64,000 nt of DNA from Candidatus Villigracilis proximus (GCA_016715195.1 JADKBB010000001.1:220839-284838), one strand, 5' to 3'. Shown: positions 43,095-52,288, counted from the first letter of the stretch. Notes: a model not told the origin generated them from the letters alone. Program-made: numbers and translations.

Positions 43095-43943
43095 ATGAAG
43101 TTTTATTTGGATACTGCCGAAGTTTATATCCCCGATAACCAGCCTGTGGAGGCGGCGCTTTCACGCACAACACATTTATGTTTTGCCGCGCACCAGGATG
43201 ATATTGAGATCATGTCTGCCCAGCCGATCATTGAATGCTTTCAGCAAAAGGACAAATGGTTCACGGGCGTGGTTGTCACTGATGGACGTGGTTCACCGCG
43301 TGATGATCTTTATAAAAATTACAGCGATGATGACATGCGACTTGTCCGCTTTAAGGAGCAGCGCAAGGCGGCTTTTGTGGGTGAGTTCGCGGCGCAGGTC
43401 ATGTTGGATCTTCCGAGCAAGATCGTAAAGGATTCTGCCAGAGAAGAAACTGTGGAAGATATGCTCAAGGTTTTACGCGCAACCAAACCGCAAATTGTTT
43501 ATACCCACAATCTCGCGGATAAACACGATACGCACGTGGGAGTCACTCTCAGGGTGATAGAAGCCCTTCGAAGGCTGGACCAGTCTGAACGTCCAGAAAG
43601 ACTCGTGGGGTGTGAAGTCTGGCGTGCGTTGGATTGGATGGTCGATTCTGACAAGGTGTTGATGAACGTCTCCGATCATGAAAATCTGCAGTTGGCTTTA
43701 TTGGGTGTGTTTGACTCGCAGATCGCCGGCGGAAAACGCTACGATCTCGCTTCAATGGGACGCCGCCGCGCGAATGCTACATATTTTGAATCGCACGGTG
43801 TGGATGCCGCGACGGGTTTGTCTTACGCGATGGATATGACCTCCCTGATGAACGACACGGAAAAAAGTCCCGCCGTGTTTGTGGAGGAGTTTATCCAGCG
43901 CTTTGCCAGGGATGTTAATGAACGTGTCGGCAAGTTGATATAG
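43095..43943 (+). CDS. PIG-L (LmbE-type) deacetylase
   Basis: Zinc-dependent N-acetylglucosaminyl deacetylase family protein (282 residues). The metal motif reads CFAAHQDDIEIMSAQP, an AHxDDxE form (Gln replaces the usual Pro). Other motifs are VVVTDGRGS and the second metal ligand region YTHNLADKHDTHVGVTLRVIEAL. ATG at 43095, after AAAGGA, is preferred to TTG at 43092. In this operon it could remove acetyl groups from GlcNAc-containing sugars; the substrate is inferred from neighbours. Confidence 0.87.
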   Translation: MKFYLDTAEVYIPDNQPVEAALSRTTHLCFAAHQDDIEIMSAQPIIECFQQKDKWFTGVVVTDGRGSPRDDLYKNYSDDDMRLVRFKEQRKAAFVGEFAAQVMLDLPSKIVKDSAREETVEDMLKVLRATKPQIVYTHNLADKHDTHVGVTLRVIEALRRLDQSERPERLVGCEVWRALDWMVDSDKVLMNVSDHENLQLALLGVFDSQIAGGKRYDLASMGRRRANATYFESHGVDAATGLSYAMDMTSLMNDTEKSPAVFVEEFIQRFARDVNERVGKLI

Positions 43944-44013
43944 GCTGACCGGTTCATTCATTGAAATACGAGTTTGAAATGTCGTTGTTCAAAACCAAAA
44001 GGAGAAGAAAGTA

Positions 44014-45396
44014 ATGAAAAAGAAACTGTTCGGATTGTTGTCTGTTCTGATGCTGGTCAGCCTTGTGTTGACCGCATGCGGTGGCGCTGCCACCCCTGCT
44101 GCTACTGAAGCTGCTGTTGCCGCTCCCGCTGAGGCAACTGAAGCTCCTGCTGCCACCGAAGCTCCTGCCGGTGAAGCTGTGACATTGAAGATCTATTTGC
44201 TCGATTACACCCCCGCCACCATTGAATGGCTCAAGAGCGAAATCAACCCCGCTTTCGAAGCTGCTCACCCCGGTGTGACCGTTGAGATCACCGAAGGTTC
44301 ATGGTCTGGTTGGGACACAACCTTCAGCGGTTTCTTTGCCGCTGGCGAAGGCCCCGACATCATCAACCTTGGCTCTGAAATGAACACCCTTTACGGCGAA
44401 AACCTGGCTGATATGGATGCTTATCTCGGCGAAGGCGCCTGGGACGAGATCGGTAATTTTGGCCCTGCGCTTGAGAATGCCAAGTTCGAAGGCAAACTCC
44501 GCGGCTTGCCCATCTTCACCGCTCCCCGCTATGTTTTCTGCCGCACCGACTTGATGGAAGCCTCCGGCTGGACAACTGGTAATCCTCAAAACTTTGCCCA
44601 GTGGAAAGAATTCGCAACCGCCGCCACGACAATTGATTCTGCTACGAATTCATTGACTCAACAGGCGCTTGTTCCCGTAGACGCCGGCTCCATGGCCGAC
44701 TGGCAATGGTGGTTGTTGGTGTACTACTCCCTCGGCGGCGAACTCTACAAAGCTGACGGTACCCCCAACTTCGATTCCCCCGAAGCTCTCGCGACCACAC
44801 AGTTCATGCTTGACATGCGCCAGGCCACCTACGGCGATGCCGTGAATGCAGTCGGTTCACTCCCCACCGGTCAGGGTTCTGTCATCGATGTGGATGATGC
44901 CACCAGCAAGGATAACGGCGCAGTATGTCTCGCTCATTCCGGCTGGGCTGCTCCCGCCTTCGATCGCCCGATCTGGGACAATGTCACCATCGAACCTTTC
45001 TATGGCGATCCCGAGAACTTCCCCAACAGCAAGCCCGTTGTGCTCGCTTTCAATGACTGGCTCGCCGTCGCTGATTACAGCCCCAACAAGGAACTCGCCG
45101 CTGAATGGCTCAAGTCCGCTTTCAGCAAGGAAGCCAACAACAAGTGGAACGAGACCATGGGCTTGATCCCTGCCCGTAACGACTCACAATATGGTTATGT
45201 GACCGATTCCCCACAACTTCAACGTGAAGCCGAATTGGCCTCCAAGTACGGTGTTGGTTTCGCCGGCATTACTGAAGCCGCCAAACTCTCCACCATCATG
45301 CAGGATGCTCTCGGCAAGCTCATCACCGAAGAACTCACTGCTGAAGAAGTGGTTGCCAAGATCCAGGAAGAATACATCGCCGCTCTCGGCCAGTAA
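44014..45396 (+). CDS. Sugar-binding lipoprotein of the amino-sugar importer
   Basis: Family 1 extracellular solute-binding lipoprotein (460 residues). The signal peptide MKKKLFGLLSVLMLVSLVLTAC has its lipobox Cys at 22. A TEAPA-rich linker (to about residue 52) leads to the binding domain VTLKIYLLDYTPATIEWL. Further blocks are NLGSEMNTLYGENLADM and LAFNDWLAVADYSPNKELAAEWLKSA. AAGGAG precedes the ATG. A terminator-like hairpin directly follows. The ligand may be GlcNAc, chitobiose or a muropeptide sugar, judged only from NagZ and the deacetylase nearby. Confidence 0.9.
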   Translation: MKKKLFGLLSVLMLVSLVLTACGGAATPAATEAAVAAPAEATEAPAATEAPAGEAVTLKIYLLDYTPATIEWLKSEINPAFEAAHPGVTVEITEGSWSGWDTTFSGFFAAGEGPDIINLGSEMNTLYGENLADMDAYLGEGAWDEIGNFGPALENAKFEGKLRGLPIFTAPRYVFCRTDLMEASGWTTGNPQNFAQWKEFATAATTIDSATNSLTQQALVPVDAGSMADWQWWLLVYYSLGGELYKADGTPNFDSPEALATTQFMLDMRQATYGDAVNAVGSLPTGQGSVIDVDDATSKDNGAVCLAHSGWAAPAFDRPIWDNVTIEPFYGDPENFPNSKPVVLAFNDWLAVADYSPNKELAAEWLKSAFSKEANNKWNETMGLIPARNDSQYGYVTDSPQLQREAELASKYGVGFAGITEAAKLSTIMQDALGKLITEELTAEEVVAKIQEEYIAALGQ

Positions 45397-45413
45397 TCTT
45401 CGTCTATAACATG

Positions 45414-45449
45414 GAATGGGCGGGGAAATTTCCCGCCCATTCTTTTTCT
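45414..45449 (+). terminator. Hairpin between binding protein and permease
   Basis: A perfect stem GAATGGGCGGG / CCCGCCCATTC is followed by a T-run. It begins 17 bases after the binding-protein stop and ends before the permease start, so it likely acts as a partial terminator. Confidence 0.85.
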
Positions 45450-45473
45450 TATTCGCTAGCAGAGGATATGCCC

Positions 45474-46628
45474 ATGCCTGAAAATCCATACCTCAATGTT
45501 TTGGTCACCGCAGCATTAACCGTTGTGTTTATTATTGTCACCAGTTATCTGCTGGGCGCATTGGCGCGGTGGGTAATGAAGGCGCGCGGCGCTTCTCTGA
45601 AGGTGCAGGAAAATACCTTTGCAGGATATTTTTTCGCTGCCCCGTGGATCGTTGGCTTTCTGATCTTCGTGGTCGTGCCTCTCGGTTTTTCGCTTTACTG
45701 GAGTTTCACTGATTACCGCGTCACATCCCGTGACCCTGCAAATTGGATCGGACTTGAGAATTACACAAATCTGCTTTTCAAAGACGATAGTTTCCGCGCC
45801 TCCATTGTCAATACACTTTATCTAACCGTGATCGGTCTGCCATTACAAATGGCGGCTGCTTTGTTCCTCGCCGTGATGTTGAATCAAAAAATGCGCGGCG
45901 AGCGTGTCTTCCGCATGGGGTTTTATCTTCCTGTGATCCTTGGTTTCAACACCGCCGTGCTTTTGTGCTGGCGTTTGATGTTGAACACAGGTACCGGCAT
46001 TATTAATCAATTGATCCGTTCTGTGTCACTCTCATTTCCGCCGTTTGGATATCTCACTCGCGGCCTAATATTTATTCAAGAGATCACCACCGCTTTTTTC
46101 CTTGGTATTAATTCAGGGAAATTCAGTTTGATGACCAAAGTAATAGAAGCGGGATTCCCCGCCGCCAATCGTGTTCCGCTCTGGGTGCAAAGTCCGCTGT
46201 GGACGAAGATGTCCGTCATCCTGTTGATGGTCTGGGGCTGCGGCGCGATGATGTTGATCTTCCTCGCCGGCTTGAATAACATCCCCAAGGAATTGCACGA
46301 AGCCGCCGAAGTGGACGGTGCAACAAGCTGGCAGCGTTTCTGGCGTATTTCCTTCCCGTTGTTGACGCCTTATATTTTTTACAATCTCGTCGTCGGCTTG
46401 ATCAGTTCCCTGCAAATTTTTGAACCGATCTTTGTTTTATATCGTGATAATCAGCCGATCGTTTCCTCTGCCATTTCAATGGTCTATTATTTATGGCAGA
46501 AGAGTTTTAGTCACTTTGAGATCGGCTACGGCTCCGCCATCTCATGGGTGATCCTTGTTATTATTCTCGTCGTTACCGTGGTCCAGTTTAAATTACAGGA
46601 CCGCTGGGTAACTTACGATATTTATTAG
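45474..46628 (+). CDS. Sugar ABC transporter permease 1 (amino-sugar locus)
   Basis: MalF-like CUT1 permease (about 384 residues). The EAA loop is ELHEAAEVDGATSWQRFWRISFP, and the membrane core begins FAGYFFAAPWIVGFLIFVVVPLGFSLYWSF. The open frame reaches 45411, but that part is the terminator hairpin. ATG at 45474 is chosen because AGAGGA lies eight bases upstream (45468 is a close alternative). An extra N-terminal helix precedes the core. No ATPase is encoded in this operon. Confidence 0.88.
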   Translation: MPENPYLNVLVTAALTVVFIIVTSYLLGALARWVMKARGASLKVQENTFAGYFFAAPWIVGFLIFVVVPLGFSLYWSFTDYRVTSRDPANWIGLENYTNLLFKDDSFRASIVNTLYLTVIGLPLQMAAALFLAVMLNQKMRGERVFRMGFYLPVILGFNTAVLLCWRLMLNTGTGIINQLIRSVSLSFPPFGYLTRGLIFIQEITTAFFLGINSGKFSLMTKVIEAGFPAANRVPLWVQSPLWTKMSVILLMVWGCGAMMLIFLAGLNNIPKELHEAAEVDGATSWQRFWRISFPLLTPYIFYNLVVGLISSLQIFEPIFVLYRDNQPIVSSAISMVYYLWQKSFSHFEIGYGSAISWVILVIILVVTVVQFKLQDRWVTYDIY

Positions 46629-46639
46629 GAGGGTTGAAT

Positions 46640-47482
46640 ATGAAAAAATACTGGCCCATTCTTAAAAGTGTTTCCCTCTACGCCATCCTGACCGGTTCCA
46701 CGGTTTTTATGAGTTTCCCATTGTTCTGGATGATCTCCTCCTCGCTCAAAACATTGGAAGAGACCAACTCTCCGGGCATTGTCTGGATTCCCGCCAACCC
46801 GACTTTTCAAGCCTATATAGATATTTTTCAAAATCAGGATTTTCTGCGCGCTTATTTCAACTCCGTGTTTTATGTCACCCTCGCTCTAGCAGGGACTTTG
46901 ATCTCCATCGCGGCTGTGGCTTATGCTTTCAGTCGCATTGAATGGCCGGGGCGCAATGTGGTCTTCTTCCTCATGCTTGCCACGATGATGATTCCGCCGC
47001 AGGCCTTGATCGTTCCGCAATATGTTTTCTTCAATAAATTAAATTGGGTTGGCACATTCAATCCGATCATCATCCCTGGCTATTTTGCAGGCGGTGCGGC
47101 CATGATCTTTTTACTGCGTCAGGCCATGTCGCAAATTCCAAAAGAGTTGGATGAGTCTGCTTTTGTAGATGGTGCCAATCATCTACAGATCTGGTGGGAG
47201 ATCGTCCTGCCTTTGGTCAAGGCTCCGATGGCAACGGTTGCCACTTTCCTGTTCGTCGGCGCGTGGAATAGTCTGTTAACTCCGTTGATGTATTTACAAA
47301 CCGTTGAGCTTTACACACTGCCTGTTTATGTTTCCACTTTATACAACATCAACAATACCGTACAGCAATGGCCGACCATTATGACTGCCGCTGTGCTCAC
47401 CACCATTCCGCTGATTATTTTATTTTTCTTCGCCCAGAGATTCATTCTTGAAAGCGTTGTGGTTTCCGGTCTCAAAGGTTAA
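46640..47482 (+). CDS. Sugar ABC transporter permease 2 (amino-sugar locus)
   Basis: MalG-like CUT1 permease (280 residues, six helices). The EAA loop is ELDESAFVDGANHLQIWWEIVLP, and the end is RFILESVVVSGLKG, typical for MalG homologues. ATG at 46640 follows AGGAGGG; an in-frame TTG at 46634 is less likely. It is partner of the preceding permease. Energy probably comes from the MsmX-type ATPase at 8018-9113 or another encoded elsewhere. Confidence 0.9.
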   Translation: MKKYWPILKSVSLYAILTGSTVFMSFPLFWMISSSLKTLEETNSPGIVWIPANPTFQAYIDIFQNQDFLRAYFNSVFYVTLALAGTLISIAAVAYAFSRIEWPGRNVVFFLMLATMMIPPQALIVPQYVFFNKLNWVGTFNPIIIPGYFAGGAAMIFLLRQAMSQIPKELDESAFVDGANHLQIWWEIVLPLVKAPMATVATFLFVGAWNSLLTPLMYLQTVELYTLPVYVSTLYNINNTVQQWPTIMTAAVLTTIPLIILFFFAQRFILESVVVSGLKG

Positions 47483-47483
47483 T

Positions 47484-49070
47484 GTGAATCTCGAGCAACG
47501 TGTCGGTCAAAAACTTTTACTTGCTTTTGAATGTAAGGAATTAACGCCTGAGGTCATTACCGCTTTTCGAAAATATCTCCCTGGCGGTGTCACTCTTTTT
47601 CGTCCGTTCAATATTGATAATCCATCTCAACTGCGTGCGTTGACTGATGCGCTTCAAAGCCTTGCGCGTGAACTTCATCTGCCGCCGTTGTTGATCGCCA
47701 CCGATCAAGAGGGCGGACAATTAATGTCGGTTGGCGATGGCACGCCTTTGCCCGGCAATATGGCGCTCGGCGCAACCCGCTCTGCCGAACTTGCGCGGCG
47801 TGCCGGCGAAGTGTTGGGCCGCGAACTTTCTGCACTTGGCATTAACGTCAATTACGCGCCGTGTGCCGATGTCAACATCAATCCGCAAAATCCTGTGGTG
47901 GGTGTGCGCTCTTTTGGCGAAGATCCAAAACTGGTTGGGGAACTGGCCGCCGCCTTAATTGAAGGATTGCAATCTCAAGGTGTGGCCGCCACGACCAAGC
48001 ATTTTCCTGGTCACGGAGATACGGCCAGCGATTCACATCATGGACTTCCAACTGTTCCTCATCAAATAGACAGACTCCACGCTGTTGAATTCCCTCCCTT
48101 CAGAGCCGCCATCCAGGCAGATACCAAGCTGATCATGACCGCCCACCTCGGCATTCCCTCCATTGATGGCGCAGACGCTCCTCCCGCGACCTTGTCTCAA
48201 AATATTTTGACAGGCCTGCTGCGGCATGAGTTGGGATTCAAAGGCGTGATCATCACAGATGCGCTGGATATGCACGCCATTCGTCAAGGTGACCTGCTCG
48301 GTGTGGACGCTGTCCGCGCGGTGAATGCAGGCGCTGATTTGCTGCTTGTGATGTCTAAACCTGAAGATCAGAAACGAGTCTATGACGCGCTATTACAAGC
48401 CGCGCAGACTTCGCAATTGAATATGACTGAACTGGATGAATCTTTGGCGCGTATTCACTCCCTCAAAGAGTGGATTAACGCCGGTCCTCCAGACCTGAAT
48501 TAAGCGTGATCCAATGCGCGGAGCATATGCAAGTCGCAAATGAGATTGCGGAGAAGTCCATTACTCTGGTGCGTGACCATGCCAATCTTTTGCCGATCCA
48601 TTTGAAACCTGAGCAGCGTATCGCAGTCATTGTCCCAACTCCTGAAGATTTAACTCCTGCAGATACATCTTCCTATGTCACACCGCAACTGGCCGAATCT
48701 CTGAGAACCTATCACGCCCATGTGGATGAATTTGTCATTTCCTCCACGCCCGATGAAAAAGAAGTAGCGTCTGTTTTGAAGCAGGTAAACGGTTATGATC
48801 TCGTTGTGATCGGCACGATTAATGCATTTCATCAAAACGGACAGGCACTGATGGTGCGTGAAATTCAAAAATTGAATATTCCGATGATGGTTGTAGCGTT
48901 ACGGCTTCCTTATGATCTTGCAGTTTTTCCCCGAAGTGCAAACATATCTTTGCACCTATGGTATTCTGGAACCATCCATGCGCGCGCTGGGGCGGGCGGT
49001 TTTTGGTCACGGGGCGATGACTGGTCGTTTGCCGGTATCAATTCCCGGCTTGTATGAAGCGGGTTCTTAA
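47484..49070 (+). CDS. nagZ: NagZ-type beta-N-acetylglucosaminidase (GH3), frameshifted twice
   Basis: Glycoside hydrolase family 3 enzyme removing N-acetylglucosamine (about 528 residues after repair). The NagZ-specific loop KHFPGHGDTASDSHHGLP contains the catalytic Asp-His pair, and the nucleophile Asp is in GVIITDALDMHAI. The frame breaks at about 48500 (one T missing: PPDLN-LSVIQCAEHMQ) and at about 48918 (one C too many: LAVFP-EVQTYLCTYGILEPSM). The true end is RLPVSIPGLYEAGS, stop 49068-49070. The C-terminal half is the GH3 C-domain. GTG at 47484 begins two bases after the permease stop. No signal peptide is seen, so it acts on imported sugars. Confidence 0.88.
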
Positions 49071-49088
49071 TCCCGAATAGAGGCTTGT

Positions 49089-50126
49089 ATGTCACTATAT
49101 TCAGAGATCGTTGAACAGCCCGGGCGGATTTCGTCCCTGCTTGTTTCGCAGAAAAAAACAGTCGAGAAGATCGCGGCTGAAATTCAGAAGCGCGATGTTC
49201 AGTATGTGTTTCTCGCGGCGCGCGGCACGTCAGACAATGCCGGACGTTATGCAAATTATCTGCTCGGCGCGATGAACGGACTTCCGCTTGCGCTGGCGAC
49301 GCCGTCTTTGTTCACGTATTACAAACAGCCGCCGAAGTTGAAGAACGCGCTGGTGATTGGGATTTCGCAATCGGGGCAATCGCCTGATATTGTCAGCGTG
49401 CTCGAAGAAGGCAAAAAGCAAAACTGCCTGACGCTGGCGATCACGAACGAGTCAAAATCTCCGCTCTCACAAAGTGCGGACTTTGTGCTGAACATTCACG
49501 CGGGCAGCGAGAAGGCAGTCGCTGCGACGAAAACATATACGACCGAGTTAATGTCGATTGCCATGCTTTCGGCGGCGCTCAGCGGCAATAAAAAACATTG
49601 GGAAGATTTGCATAAGGTTGCAGGTTGGATGGACGAAGTTTTAAAGCAAAATGAGTTTATTGCTCAAAATGCGCAGCGCTATCGTTACATGGATCAGACC
49701 ATTGTGTTGGGTCGTGGATTTAATTATGCGACAGCTTTTGAGTGGGCGTTGAAACTAAAAGAACTGACATACGTAAAAGCCGAGCCGTATTCATCGGCTG
49801 ATTTTCAACATGGGCCGATTGCAATGATCGATGATGGCTTCCCGATTTTGGCAATTGCTCCCAAAGGCAAAGTGTTTGATTCGATGTTTCAAATGTTGAA
49901 GAGACTTCGTAATGATCTTTCTGCGGAACTGGTCGTGATCTCCAATGATAAAAAGGCTCTGACCTTGGCGCAAATGCCTTTGAGCATTCCAGCGGACGTT
50001 CCTGAATGGCTTTCGCCGTTGGTTAGTATTTTGCTGGCACAGTTATTTGCCTATCATTTGACAGTGGCGAAGGGATACAACACGGAACATCCGCGTAGTA
50101 TCCGCAAGGTGACGGAGACAAAATAG
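49089..50126 (+). CDS. SIS-domain sugar isomerase/deaminase (GlmS/NagB-II-like)
   Basis: A 345-residue protein with two SIS (sugar isomerase) domains and no glutaminase domain. Blocks are VFLAARGTSDNAGRYANYLLG, GISQSGQSPDIVSVLEEGK, GSEKAVAATKTYTTELM and YVKAEPYSSADFQHGPIAMI, which match the isomerase half of GlmS and glucosamine-6-phosphate deaminases of the NagB-II type. In this operon it probably converts glucosamine-6-phosphate to fructose-6-phosphate. It is the last gene; a terminator follows at 50135. Confidence 0.88.
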   Translation: MSLYSEIVEQPGRISSLLVSQKKTVEKIAAEIQKRDVQYVFLAARGTSDNAGRYANYLLGAMNGLPLALATPSLFTYYKQPPKLKNALVIGISQSGQSPDIVSVLEEGKKQNCLTLAITNESKSPLSQSADFVLNIHAGSEKAVAATKTYTTELMSIAMLSAALSGNKKHWEDLHKVAGWMDEVLKQNEFIAQNAQRYRYMDQTIVLGRGFNYATAFEWALKLKELTYVKAEPYSSADFQHGPIAMIDDGFPILAIAPKGKVFDSMFQMLKRLRNDLSAELVVISNDKKALTLAQMPLSIPADVPEWLSPLVSILLAQLFAYHLTVAKGYNTEHPRSIRKVTETK

Positions 50127-50134
50127 CTTTCAGG

Positions 50135-50165
50135 AGTGCGGACTTCAAGTCCGCACTTTTTATTT
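50135..50165 (+). terminator. Terminator of the amino-sugar operon
   Basis: Stem AGTGCGGACTT / AGTCCGCACT with a two-base loop, followed by TTTTTATTTTAT. Confidence 0.88.
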
Positions 50166-50198
50166 TATAACCTGCAGAACTTTTAAGCCTGTATTATC

Positions 50199-50226
50199 TT
50201 GTGTTTGCATGGATTTATGTCATAAT
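50199..50226 (+). promoter_or_regulatory. Promoter of the ATP-grasp gene
   Basis: TTGTGT (50199-50204) and CATAAT (50221-50226), 16-base spacer, 39 bases before the start codon. Confidence 0.55.
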
Positions 50227-50265
50227 GCAGCCTGCTACTCATACACTAAATAGGAAGGTGACAAC

Positions 50266-51237
50266 ATGCGCGTGTGTATTCTTTCAGATGAAGATATTTC
50301 AAGTTTTAACCCGGGTCCATATATAAAAGATTTTGACTGGAAAATGATCACCATGACGGCGCCCGTCATGGATAAAATTCGCGTACTGGCAGAGAGCAGG
50401 GAATTCGATGTCTTTCTGAATGTTTGCGAAGGCTATGAATTTGAAGATGAAGAAGATCAACAGATCGGCTATCATGCAATAGAGATCGTTCAAGCCCTGG
50501 AGGCTTTGGAACTACCTTTTACCGGTGCAGACTCGAATTGTTTTGATCCGACCCGTGAAGAGATGCAATCCATTGCAGATGCGAATAATATTAGTTTTGT
50601 AAAAGGTTATCAGGTTAAAAGTGTGGAAGAGGCTGAAAAGCTGGTGGCGAATTTACGCTACCCGATCATGATCAAACACCCGAAAAGCTATGGCAGCACC
50701 GGCATGACAAAAGACTCGCGTGCCGATACGCTGGAGCAGGTCCGCACGCAGGTGGAGCGGATCTGCAAAGAGTTCGGCGCGGCCCGCATGGAAGAGTTTA
50801 TTGTTGGCAAGGAATTCAATGTGCTGGTGGTGGATAATGCTGATGACTTGAGTCAGCCGGTTGCATATCCGCCGGCGGAGTTGGTCTTTCCTCCGAATGA
50901 AGAATTCTGGCATGTGGATGTCAAGTGGAATTACGATGCACCGTTCGATTTCAATCAAGTGACTGACCCACAATTAATCTCACGTTTACATGACATTGCC
51001 AAACGCATGTACCTCGCGATGGGACTTTCAGGTTATGGCCGCTGTGATATCCGCATGAATGATAAAGGGGAGTTGTTTATTCTGGAAATTAATCCGAATG
51101 GCGGCATTATGTTCAAGCCTGAGGAATATGGCCCTGCAGATTATATGATCCTGTATGATGCTGATGGTTATAAGGGATTCTTTGACCGAATTTTCCGCGC
51201 GGCACATGTCAGACAGAAGATGCGGGCTGCGAAGTAA
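50266..51237 (+). CDS. ATP-grasp ligase, D-Ala-D-Ala ligase-like
   Basis: A 323-residue ATP-grasp protein. The N-terminal domain has FDVFLNVCEGYEFEDEEDQ. The ATP-grasp core has RYPIMIKHPKSYGSTGMTKDSR (ATP-binding lysine and loop), GAARMEEFIVGKEFNVLVVDN and the metal-binding GELFILEINPNGGIM. These match D-alanine-D-alanine ligase relatives, but the Ddl substrate loop and Ser/Tyr signature are not obvious, so it may join other amino acids. It has its own promoter and terminator and is therefore a single-gene unit. Confidence 0.8.
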   Translation: MRVCILSDEDISSFNPGPYIKDFDWKMITMTAPVMDKIRVLAESREFDVFLNVCEGYEFEDEEDQQIGYHAIEIVQALEALELPFTGADSNCFDPTREEMQSIADANNISFVKGYQVKSVEEAEKLVANLRYPIMIKHPKSYGSTGMTKDSRADTLEQVRTQVERICKEFGAARMEEFIVGKEFNVLVVDNADDLSQPVAYPPAELVFPPNEEFWHVDVKWNYDAPFDFNQVTDPQLISRLHDIAKRMYLAMGLSGYGRCDIRMNDKGELFILEINPNGGIMFKPEEYGPADYMILYDADGYKGFFDRIFRAAHVRQKMRAAK

Positions 51238-51280
51238 GCCGGCAGAGACCATCATTAATTTGAAAGCATAGAAATGTCAG

Positions 51281-51322
51281 AAACGTTGATTTTCCTGATA
51301 AAGGAAAATCAACGTTTTCTGT
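51281..51322 (+). terminator. Terminator of the ATP-grasp gene
   Basis: Perfect stem AAACGTTGATTTTCC / GGAAAATCAACGTTT with a seven-base loop, followed by TCTGTCTTTG. Confidence 0.88.
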
Positions 51323-51373
51323 CTTTGTATAGAATGAGATGCCCTTCACCGATCCCGTTCCTTGACTCTCCTA

Positions 51374-51391
51374 CCCCCCCCCCCACCCCCC
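51374..51391. repeat. Poly-C tract
   Basis: Eleven Cs, then A, six Cs and a further A lie in the spacer between the ATP-grasp and DinB genes. No coding frame is supported here. Confidence 0.8.
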
Positions 51392-51478
51392 ACCAAAACA
51401 AACGTGGTTGAGGGGCAAATTCGGTTATGTCCGGGTATTTCTCCAGTAATGCAGATTTAATTTCTTCTGCTCTGGAGT

Positions 51479-52288
51479 TTATGGTTTTTGCGAGCTGGAG
51501 GCAACTCTCAGGAAATTGTCTTCGCCGATCAGATTTGCTTCCACTTCGGCGAGGGCGGCGAATAAATAGCGGATCAGGCGCTTTGCTTCACCGGGTGATT
51601 GGTTCGTGGCGTGCAGGGTTTTGTCGATTTGGACGGTGTGTTGAATGAAGTGCGCTTCGTAGCGATGTAAACGGTGACGGATCGGGAAACGTGTATCTTC
51701 CCAAAATGTAGAGGGAAGTTCCAATTCATTATTTGCGATGGTACTGAATTCTTGAATAATAGCGGGGTGGAATTGACGATGAAATGTGAGCATATCTTTG
51801 AAAGAGCCGTTGATCAAAGCGTGATACTTAGTTTCGTTCATTCCGGTAATTCGTAAGTCATCTTCATCAGACATGCGTTCGGGTGACCAGTTTCCTGCGC
51901 GGTGTTTTTCCAGCGCGTAGCGAATTACTGCGCTGAAATTAATTTCAGCGCCGAGGATATGGGCGTAAACCTGCCGGACAGACCATTCATTTTCAGCGGG
52001 AATCTGATTTGCTTGTGATTCGGAAAGCCCGAAGAGCGCAGATTGCAGGTCGATATATTGTTTGTGATATTGACCGAGTATATGCTGCGCTTGTGTGACC
52101 GGTCCGCGTTTGGATGCCAGCATCACCGCCAGTTGACGTAATTCCTGAATGGTGACGAAGATGGCAAAACGGATCCCTTCTTCGTCGTGGTCTTTCCATA
52201 TCCATTCACGTTCCAGATCTTTTTCGGAGAGCGGCAAAAGAAGCGTAGCGAAATTTTCAACTGCGGATGCGAGATCATTGTTAAACAT
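51479..52288 (-). CDS. DinB-superfamily protein
   Basis: A 269-residue protein of the DinB/YfiT-like four-helix-bundle superfamily, which often binds a metal with three histidines. The pattern in the second half is ENEWSVRQVYAHILGAEINFSAVIRYALEKH, then RLHRYEAHFIQHTVQIDKTLHA near the C-terminus, giving candidate His ligands. Members act as thiol-dependent transferases or are uncharacterised. It has AAGGAGC before the start. No operon partner is evident. Confidence 0.72.
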   Translation of the reverse strand: MFNNDLASAVENFATLLLPLSEKDLEREWIWKDHDEEGIRFAIFVTIQELRQLAVMLASKRGPVTQAQHILGQYHKQYIDLQSALFGLSESQANQIPAENEWSVRQVYAHILGAEINFSAVIRYALEKHRAGNWSPERMSDEDDLRITGMNETKYHALINGSFKDMLTFHRQFHPAIIQEFSTIANNELELPSTFWEDTRFPIRHRLHRYEAHFIQHTVQIDKTLHATNQSPGEAKRLIRYLFAALAEVEANLIGEDNFLRVASSSQKP

